The notes under the pieces were generated by a model that saw only the letters and a program-made list of their open reading frames with translations, made no database searches and was not told the DNA's origin. DNA of 64,000 nt, taken from contig OZ005649.1 of assembly GCA_963930645.1 (NCBI GenBank), forward strand, positions 42,484,275 through 42,548,274, written 5' to 3'. Source of the stretch: Salticus scenicus (lineage: Eukaryota; Arthropoda; Arachnida; Araneae; Salticidae). Positions 56,751 to 64,000 of the stretch are shown here, piece by piece. Position numbers and translations under genes: made by a program. The first letter of the stretch is position 1, and the number at the start of each line of letters is the position of its first letter.

Positions 56751-57692
56751 GGGGAGAACCGTGTATTATGCTCCCCCCCCCCCCTAAGCAAGAATGCTCA
56801 TAAAACTTAAATTATTTAAATAAGAAGATTTAATCTGGTGGCTGCTTTTTACAATTGCACAGTTACATAATTTAAACTTGGTAAAGTACTCTGGAAACTA
56901 TTAATAATTTCAGAAAATAATTATTTTATTTACGTATCGGTTGTCCATATTACACTAATGTATGTGTAATATGGACCAATTGGTCCATAGTGGTCTTTCC
57001 CGTACCCCAACAGTTCACACACTTGGAATTGTGAAATGAACTGTCCAGCATGTTCCCTCACACACTTGTACATCTCTTGGGAATAGTAGAAATGGACGAA
57101 AAAAAATAGTTAATGGACGAAAAAAAAGGGGAGGTCTAAAGGTTATATCCAATGGGTAGCGTGCGAAAGAAGTGATAATTTGATTACCTCTGCTTCCCTG
57201 GCCTATTCTATAGCCTCAAGATTTTGAGTATGCGACATATGTACGCCGAGCATTAGCAAAATATCTCTGTTTTTATTATGGACCACTGGTTCATATTACA
57301 CAACACAGCATGGTTCATATTCCACGCGTAAACAGAGCGACGTGTTTTCCAATCAAAAATCGCTATGCAAATGGATGCCCATGAAATGCATGTCTAAATT
57401 GTTCATAAAATAAATACATTTGCTACTATTAACTCGAAAATTATATTACAATTACCTAACTATAGAAAGTAACACTTCCATTTTAACATACTTATTACCT
57501 CAATGATAATACAAACCGAAAACTCAATTTTATAATCGTCCAAATACAGGTATGCATGTAAAAGTCACTCCATGGTTTGTGTAACAATAATATTCACTAA
57601 AGGCAATGAGATGATTTCACCATCTAGTGTTGAACATACAAATTTCCTCGTGGTCTGTATTATCCGATAGTCCATAATACACGGTTCTCCCC
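56751..57692. mobile_element. Non-autonomous DNA transposon with GGGGAGAACCGTGTATTATG ends
   Basis: The left end GGGGAGAACCGTGTATTATG and right end CATAATACACGGTTCTCCCC are perfect inverted repeats of 20 bp. TA flanks both (56749-56750, 57693-57694). Inside, the word GGTCCATATTA and close variants recur in both directions (near 56940-56990 and 57285-57315). The first 15 terminal bases match those of the pogo-like element at 36004 except for one position, so this is probably a related deletion derivative. Confidence 0.88.
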
Positions 57693-57698
57693 TACATT

Positions 57699-57985
57699 CA
57701 GAGCCTGATCAAGGGGGAAGCACACATTATTTGTACTTACACCGTTATTTTTTAGCAAATACTTTCCTCCTATAATAAACAGAAAATTCTCATTAAAAAT
57801 TATTTTAAAAGAATTCTGGTGTCTAATAACGGTGAGTAAATTGGATTGTTTTACACCGTTCATTTTTTATAAAAAATATTTCCTCGTCAAAGCGTGGAAT
57901 TTCTATGACATCAAGTAAAAAATAATTGTAAAAATATTCCGGTGAGACCGGAGATAATGTGTGCTTCCCCCTTAATCAGGTTCTG
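57699..57985. mobile_element. hAT-type MITE with exact 8-bp duplication
   Basis: Ends CAGAGCCTGATCAAGGGGGA and CCCCTTAATCAGGTTCTG, followed inward by AGCACACATTAT and its complement. cctacatt flanks it at 57691-57698 and 57986-57993. The left duplication overlaps the last two bases of the preceding transposon, so this MITE inserted after that element. Confidence 0.92.
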
Positions 57986-58114
57986 CCTACATTTATCCCT
58001 TTCGGAAGACAATTCGGATCATTTAAATTATACTGCCACCGGAATTCATGAACTAAATTAAACTAAAAGAAATTTTAAATTTTAAGTTTCTAAAAACCGG
58101 CCTTTTCTGATATG

Positions 58115-58253
58115 CAGGGATGGAACACGGGCGCAGAATTCATACCGGAATCTGTTTAAGAAATTTTACTAACTATAATATCGTTGATTTAAGAGGTAGA
58201 AAATTTTCTTACATTGATAGTGGTATGAATACTGCGCCCGTGTTCCATCCCTG
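58115..58253. mobile_element. Small palindromic MITE (CAGGGATGGAACACGGGCGC ends)
   Basis: Terminal inverted repeats of about 30 bp: CAGGGATGGAACACGGGCGC and GCGCCCGTGTTCCATCCCTG, then ATTCATACC and GGTATGAAT. gatatg flanks it on both sides (58109-58114, 58254-58259). hAT-like ends; superfamily inferred. Confidence 0.88.
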
Positions 58254-58324
58254 GATATGTTATAAAGGTAAATTTTTGCAGCTGGATCTTAAATTTTGCG
58301 TCCTCGCAACGAGGACAGCGCGCG

Positions 58325-58735
58325 TTAAGGGGTTAAAAGAAAATGTCTTTAGTATATACCTCGTTTCATTAGGACAAATAGCAGAACGAGAAGACACATG
58401 CATTCCTTTCTTGCTACGTAAATACAATATACAAATATAGCAATAAAAAGAAAATGTCATTAGTAAATACTTCGGCTGATTAAGACAAAGAGCAGAACTA
58501 GAAGAATCGCGCATTCCTTTCTTGCTTCGTAAATAAAATATACGAAATATTACATTTAAAAGAAAATGTCTTGAGTAAATACTTCGGCTGGTTAGGACAA
58601 ATAGCAGAACTGGAAGAAACACGTATTCATTTCTTGCTACGTAAATGTAATATACAAATATTACAATAAAAAGAAAATATCTTTACTAAATTCTTCAGCT
58701 GATTAGGACAAATAGCAAAACTGTATGCTGGTATT
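58325..58735 (+). repeat. 111-bp tandem array
   Basis: About 3.5 units, each with AAAGAAAATGTCTT, ATTAGGACAAATAGCAGAAC and ATTCCTTTCTTGCTACGTAA. The last word lies near 58402, 58513 and 58625. A part-unit also occurs at 56709-56748. Confidence 0.85.
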
Positions 58736-59601
58736 CAGTACAAATGTTTAATATTGCAATTAGAATCTTTAAGAAAAATCAAAAGCTATTCAATCTATGA
58801 GGAACGGCGATTTCAACAAAGAACACAGATCAATAATATTAATACACAAACAGTTTTGTCTATTTAGCACGTTACTCGCTCGTTGACAGTTTACATTACT
58901 CATTCATGAGTTGCTCATTTGTTACGAATATTTTGCGACCAAACTTTTATGGGATCGTAAACAATGTGATCACAGGAGTCGATTAGTTATTCACAGACAA
59001 AACCGCAAAAACCACCTCGGTTTGCAATTATAATATTTTCTCGTAATTTGCAGTTTATATTCAAATTTATTTTATCACTATATACCGATATCATTTTAAC
59101 CCTTATTTGCAATATACTAAAAATGTCACAGCATTTGTACATGTAGGCGTAGGTGTAGACTCAGCTGTGTAAGCTGACTGACAGCATGCGGCTCCTAAGC
59201 CTGGGTGGATTGCGCTCTGCGTGGGGAAGGAGGGGGATTCCTTCTAAGAACTCACACGAAAAATATCACAGCAAGCTTGCAGAAAAGATTACATTGGTTG
59301 TAACTATCCTACAACAATCAATTACATCAAGTGATTACTGTTAATACAAATTGTTTGTAAAATTTTTAAAGGACTAAAGATATTATGTCATGCTTTCTAC
59401 CAAAGTTTAATTTATTAAGAAATAAAATTCAGTCTTAAATATCTAAAATGCGAAGGTTTTGCGCAATTTGAAAGAAAAGTGTAGGCTTTCATTATAAAAA
59501 ATATAACAATTGCTTTAAAATTTTTCCTTAAAGCTGATATTTTGATAATTTGATTTTCATATGTCAGTTTGCATGGTTTTATACATACGTAATTTTTTTT
59601 T
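58736..59601. other. Non-coding DNA
   Basis: No gene recognised. A GC-richer patch lies at 59180-59250 without coding potential. Confidence 0.5.
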
Positions 59602-59799
59602 ATTCTGGAGCCAATATTTTAATTTATTCCGGAGTACTTTTAGCCCCGCCTTTATTTCGCCCCACTTTATTTATAGAAGAATTTTCTCCAATATATAACT
59701 TCGATAAAATAAGACGAAATTACTTTAAAAAAATAAGTGGTACGAAATAAAGGCGGGGTTAAAAATACTCCGGAATAAATTAAAATATTGGCAGCTATG
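59602..59799. mobile_element. Palindromic MITE, family F2 (TTCCGGAGTA subtype)
   Basis: Arms CCAATATTTTAATTTATTCC and GGAATAAATTAAAATATTGG, then GGAGTACTTTTAGCCCCGCC and its near-complement. Right end GCAGCTATG. A TA/TG-rich microsatellite adjoins it at 59800-59840. Confidence 0.88.
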
Positions 59800-60768
59800 T
59801 ATATATATACATATGTGTATACATATGTATATGTATATATATAGAAGTAAAAAAAATATATCACATGCACATGAGTTTCAAAATGCAGATATTTTATAAA
59901 CATATTTTTTTTTTTTTTTAACCTATATGCACTGAACTTACTAAACTTATCTGAAAATAAAGAAATCATACATTTTAAAATTTCCCCATTATTTAGTGAT
60001 GAGTAATGACAATGATTAGTGCTTGAGAGAAATTGCTATAAAACTGATAATTTTTTCCTAGAAGAACCGTTAAGAGATTTTACTTGTTTTCGATAAAATA
60101 ATATTAAAAATGGTGTATTTGGAAATAACATTCCTTTAATGGGGAAAAAGTGTTATTTTTAATATTATTGATGTGCATTTTTCCAATATCTTGAAAATAA
60201 TTTCGGATAAAAATGTATGTTAGATAATGACGATAAAATTAAATGTTGAAGGGCCATTTATCGAAACTGCCCTTTTTTCTTCTATTTTCCTTATGCTCTT
60301 TATAGAAATTAAAAATTCTCATCGATGTTATCAATGCTGAAATATCTCTATTTATTTTTTTATTTGTTTATAGTCGGGCTTAAATATCGTATGATACAAA
60401 AAACCATACATCTCCTGTAATTGCGCCAAGAAATATTTAACAAGATACAAGAATAAATGTTTAATCATGAAGCAACATCATTTTTTAAAAATTAATTATC
60501 TTAATTTAAATTATAAGTTAAGCTTAATTGTAATGAAAATATCTCTAATCAGAGACCCCTCGGAAGCATGGTCTACATAGCGGCTATCATGAGTATGGTG
60601 TAAAATTTAATGCACACTAAAAGAATCCTTAAAAAAATTATAACTTTCTTAAGTAAGTTAACCAGTAGTAAATAATGTGCCAGTAGATGAAACGTTTTAA
60701 AATAAAACTTTGATAAGAAGCTTTCTAATTCTTGTTTAGATTCAAATAGCGTTCAAGTTTGGTGTTTC

Positions 60769-61150
60769 CAGTGTTGACAACATTTTAATTCAGTCTGGAA
60801 CATTTTTAGCCCCGCCTTTATTTCACACCACTTCATTTATAGAATAATTTTTTTTCAAAAGATAAAAATTTTAATATAAGAAAAAAATACTCTTAAAAAA
60901 ACGGCATAAACATAAAGCGATTATAAAAATACAGAGCTGCCAACCTAATCTGGAGGACTGTTTGGCCCGCCACTTTTTCTACACCACTTAATTTTTAGAG
61001 TAATTCACATTAAATGTAGTTACGATGAATTAAGAAGAAAAATGACCTAAAAAATACTGGTGTGGAAAAAAGGGCATTATCAACAGTCCTCCGGATAAAG
61101 TTGGCAGCTCTGAAAATGCTTCAGACTGAATTAAAATGTTTGTAACTCTG
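60769..61150. mobile_element. F2-type MITE containing another F2-type MITE
   Basis: Outer arms: AACATTTTAATTCAGTCTGG on the left (60779 onward) and TCAGACTGAATTAAAATGTT on the right (61121-61140). Between them lies a complete second palindrome (60932-61112). The outer left arm carries the signature TTAGCCCCGCCTTTATTTCA. Confidence 0.82.
60932..61112. mobile_element. Inner F2-type MITE
   Basis: Ends CAGAGCTGCCAACCTAATCT and GTTGGCAGCTCTG, then GGAGGACTGTT and AACAGTCCTCC. Interior words CACACCACTT-like and ACTGGTGTGGAAAAAAGGGC are F2 type. Flanks share AAAAT only. Confidence 0.82.
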
Positions 61151-61164
61151 GTGTTACATTCCTC

Positions 61165-61240
61165 TACCATTGCTGCCAGCCTAATCCACATGATTGTTAG
61201 TACCCGCCCCTTTTTCCACACCAGTCTTTTTTTTTTAAGA
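61165..61240. mobile_element. F2-type MITE, left arm only
   Basis: GCTGCCAGCCTAATCCACAT, GATTGTTAGTACCCGCCCCT and TTTTTCCACACCAGTC give one arm. No matching right arm follows before the next copy at 61401. Confidence 0.65.
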
Positions 61241-61400
61241 GTATGTAGAATACACTCATTGTGTTAAATTCTTAGTTTTGTACTATCATATAATACATTT
61301 ATGGATGTCCTCTACTGATACCAAAAATTTTTATTATTCTTAATAGTAAACAGGTCCTGTTACCTACTGACTCATTTAACTTTTAAGGTGATATCCACTT

Positions 61401-61589
61401 AATACCTGCCAACCTATTAATTAATATCCAGAAGATTGTCAGTACTTGCCCATTTTTCCACACCAGTCTTTTTTAGAATAATTTCCTTTTTATTTCTGTG
61501 TAAATACGTTTGAAGAGAATTACTATAAACATTAAGTGGTGTGGAAAAAGGGGCGGTACTAACAATACCTGATTAGGTTGGCAGGTATG
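61401..61589. mobile_element. Palindromic MITE, family F2
   Basis: Ends ATACCTGCCAACCTATTAAT and GATTAGGTTGGCAGGTAT. The interior arms contain TTTTTCCACACCAGTC and GGTGTGGAAAAAGGGGCGGT. Confidence 0.85.
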
Positions 61590-62034
61590 TTCTGCTATTA
61601 ATATCTTAAGAGTACAAATATTTAAAATTATCAATTTTAAAATTAGATTAATTTACTGGATTTTTTTTTTTTTTAACTTACTGTCCTTTTACAATTTTTT
61701 CTTGTATTTTAAAATAAGGAATTATTATTATATTTCTTTTGTATATGCATATATTTTTAACTCATTTCTTGTAATCTTTGCTTTCATATGACTAAACTAA
61801 TTGGTATAGGTGGACTCTGCTCAGTTCCCAATCATATATATTTTCTTCTACTATATGCATGTTAAGAGAAATGAACTTGACCGTTCGCTCGACACAATAA
61901 CAGATTGTAATGCCGCACACAGCAGGCTACCCATCATTCAGTTCCATACATTTACCTTATCTTTTTTTTTTTTTTTATTAGGGTCAGTGCCGTAATTCAA
62001 TTTTCACATAATTTTTAGACTATTTTCAATGGAA

Positions 62035-62720
62035 CGATGCCCAGACTGCAAGTTTAAATGATATATCGCTCTATTCTGCTATATTAATAAAATCTTAAAT
62101 TCAGAATTACTTATGAAATTTTCGAATTACAATATTTTCAGTCAATGATGGTCAAAGCAGTATCATCAATGACATTTTAAAAGGGGTCTGAAAACTTTAT
62201 AATGAAAATATCCTTCAAAATGGACGTTTAAGTAAAATTTTGCCCTGTTCTGCCGTGTTAAGAAAATCAAAAATTTCTAATAACTTATGAAATTTATATA
62301 TTCTAAAATGCGTAGTCAATGATGTTCATAACAGTATCCTAAATGATATTTTAATTTTAAAAGCGTTCTCACATCATTACGCTGAAAATATTCTCCAAAT
62401 GAACGTTTATATGAAATTATGCCCTATTCTGCCAAGTTCAGAAACTCGTAAATATCAAATAACTTACGAAATTTTCAAAGTTAAATTTTCATAGTTAACT
62501 ATGTTCCTTTCACCATCATAACTGATATTTTAAAGCTGGTCTGACATTTTTCTAGTAAAAATGCTTCTTTTAATGCATGTTTAAGCGAAATTTTGCCATA
62601 CTCTCCCATGTTAAGAAAATTGTAAATTTCAAATAAAAGTTTTTAAATTAAAATGTTGCAAATCAATAGGGTTCTTGCCAGGGTTATAAGTAATATTTTA
62701 AAACTGCTCTGACCTCTCTG
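62035..62720. repeat. Degenerate 173-180 bp tandem array
   Basis: Four diverged units are marked by TTCTGC(C/T)ATGTTAAGAAAAT-like words near 62076, 62249, 62429 and 62602, each followed by AATAACTTATGAAATTT and GTCAATGATG words. No coding content. Confidence 0.72.
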
Positions 62721-62857
62721 CTATCACTTGCTTTTGAACTATCGTGTACACGGACTAACCTCAGTATTCTCCGAAACTAGGACTGTGTGACAGAATATCA
62801 TCTCATTTCTCTCAAATTTATCGGAATACTTTAATACTCGTATATTCATGTAAAGTT

Positions 62858-62883
62858 TTTTTTTTTTTTTTTTTTTTTTTTTT
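62858..62883. repeat. Poly-T tract
   Basis: T homopolymer of about 26 bases just left of an F2 MITE. Confidence 0.8.
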
Positions 62884-62908
62884 CGCATATTTTCAGAAAA
62901 GATTTGTA

Positions 62909-63110
62909 CATAGTTGCCAAAATTTGAATTTATTCCGGAGTAATTTTGGCCCCGCCTTTAATTCATGCCAATTATTTTTTAAGAGTACTTTTTTTTTTTT
63001 TTTTTTTTTTGTGGAAGTTATATAGGAGAAAAAATTCTATAAATAAAGTGGTGCGAAACAGATGCTGGGCTAAAAATACTTCGGAATAAATTTAAATATT
63101 GGCAGCTGTT
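62909..63110. mobile_element. Palindromic MITE, family F2 (TTCCGGAGTA subtype)
   Basis: Left arm AATTTATTCCGGAGTAATTT with GGCCCCGCC. Right arm GGGCTAAAAATACTTCGGAA and TAAATTTAAATATTGGCAGC. A T-run has expanded in its centre (62990-63010). Confidence 0.82.
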
Positions 63111-63241
63111 GTATTTTTTGAAAATGACGGACAGCAAATCAGCAAATATCTAAAAGTGAAAGTGGTTACCTTTCATAAGATTAGCACACAAAGGGTTGAT
63201 TAAAACGTTGTTTATAAAATATGAATCACTTTAATGTTATT

Positions 63242-63443
63242 CATACTTGCCAACATCGTAATTAATATTCCGTAGTGTTGTTAATTCCGCCCTTTTTTTC
63301 ACACCAGTAAATTTTTACAGTAATATTCTCAAATGCAATTACGATTAAATACGAAGAAAAATGCCCTAAAAAGATGCTAGTGTGAAAAAGAAGGCGAGGC
63401 TAACAGTACTACGGAAAATTAATTAGTATGTTGGCAAGTAATG
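63242..63443. mobile_element. Palindromic MITE, family F2, with 8-bp target duplication
   Basis: CATACTTGCCAACATCGTAA and AGTATGTTGGCAAGTAATG bound a 202-bp palindrome. atgttatt flanks it at 63234-63241 and 63444-63451. It is the closest relative of the copy at 2129-2330. Confidence 0.9.
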
Positions 63444-63592
63444 ATGTTATTGAAGCCTTTGATAATTTGTTTCCGATTTATGATACAAGTTTATGTATAT
63501 TTCCGTTCTTTTAACACATATTTGATACAGTAAATGCATTTTGTTAATTAAATATGTATTTTCAATCAGTTCGCACTTTATTTCGTATTCAC

Positions 63593-63904
63593 TTAACACT
63601 TTCGCGGTCGCATATTTTTGTGTTTTTGATAGTGTGTTCCATCTGTGGGCGTTACTCTTTCAAACTTTATTATTTCAGAACAAGGTTTTTTGTATACATA
63701 TTTAAATTATTTATGAATATAAGTAATAATTTACATCTTTCTAATGACAGGATTTCTGTCCATAGTATTTTGATTGTTCAAATATCTTTGTAGGGAATGT
63801 TCAATAAATATAGCAAAACACAAATTGCAAAAGAAACACTCACTAACAAAGTTACAGATTTCCAAATGACGAGAATCTACGTTCCCGGTCGCGAAAGTTA
63901 GAAC
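63593..63904. mobile_element. piggyBac-like MITE (family P), copy 3
   Basis: TTAA at 63593-63596 precedes CACTTTCGCGGTCGC. The right end GGTCGCGAAAGTTAGAA has lost the exact TTAA. Interior words CATCTGTGGGCGTTACTCTT and AGAATCTACGTTC match the other two copies. A 79-codon frame in it is not a gene. Confidence 0.8.
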
Positions 63905-64000
63905 GTTGAAAGGTATTTACTAATGATTATTGAGGTATCCGCTACCAGCGTACTTCGCTCTATCTAAAAATAATAATTTTTTGAGTATAAACAGACGCGC

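Noticed and set aside
58120..58622. Frames on both strands around 58.1-58.6 kb
   Set aside because: They translate a MITE arm and the 111-bp tandem array; the repeating peptide reflects the DNA repeat.
58260..58735. Possible CRISPR-like array because of regular spacing
   Set aside because: The whole 111-bp unit is repeated without unique spacers and the genome is eukaryotic; it is an ordinary tandem repeat.
1..64000. Any host protein-coding gene
   Set aside because: Every frame with recognisable protein similarity belongs to a transposon. Small exons of a host gene cannot be excluded by eye, but none could be supported.

Overview
The window is AT-rich, intron-less repeat DNA from a eukaryotic genome. 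The transposon set (BEL/Pao, an OTU-bearing Helitron, Tc1/mariner, pogo-like, Penelope-like and dense palindromic MITEs) fits an arthropod, perhaps a chelicerate. That guess rests on style only, because I found no host protein-coding gene.

Layout. 1-10 kb: non-coding DNA with at least eight palindromic MITEs or fragments and one larger element with inverted ends (8818-9836). 10.4-12.0 kb: a complete-length Tc1-type transposon with IR/DR ends whose transposase frame carries three TGA stops. 13.5-15.0 kb: MITEs. 15.0-35.9 kb: a stack of nested elements. The ends of a pogo/Tigger-like DNA transposon (15042 and 35936) enclose a head-to-tail pair of Helitrons (A, 15090-17881; B, 17882-35010). Helitron B encodes an N-terminal OTU domain, eight 15-residue repeats, a Rep nuclease and a Pif1-type helicase, but a BEL/Pao retrotransposon (23203-30787, near-identical LTRs, 5-bp target duplication) sits inside its reading frame. 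35.9-38.0 kb: a MITE split by a second pogo-like element that itself carries a piggyBac-like MITE. 38.2-39.8 kb: two Penelope-like GIY-YIG endonuclease copies in inverted orientation with hammerhead-like motifs. 40.9-43.0 kb: the 3' part of another Helitron.

43.1-45.8 kb: a degenerate tandem array interrupted by a 450-bp palindromic insertion carrying two oppositely oriented tRNA-Thr(UGU)-like genes. 46.0-49.0 kb: a broken mariner-type transposon with insertions. 50.6 kb: a reverse-strand Helitron terminus. 52-64 kb: MITEs of the families seen on the left, a 1.9-kb TA-flanked element, a 0.94-kb element sharing ends with the pogo-like element at 36 kb, and several tandem repeats.

How they relate. 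Target duplications and interruptions give a relative order: first pogo, then the Helitron pair, then BEL. The BEL copy (LTRs differ at about four positions, one 1748-residue frame) looks youngest and most intact. The Helitron frame resumes in register after BEL but has two further frameshifts and a changed Walker A box. No operon-like gene cooperation is visible; the window is a record of sequential transposition.
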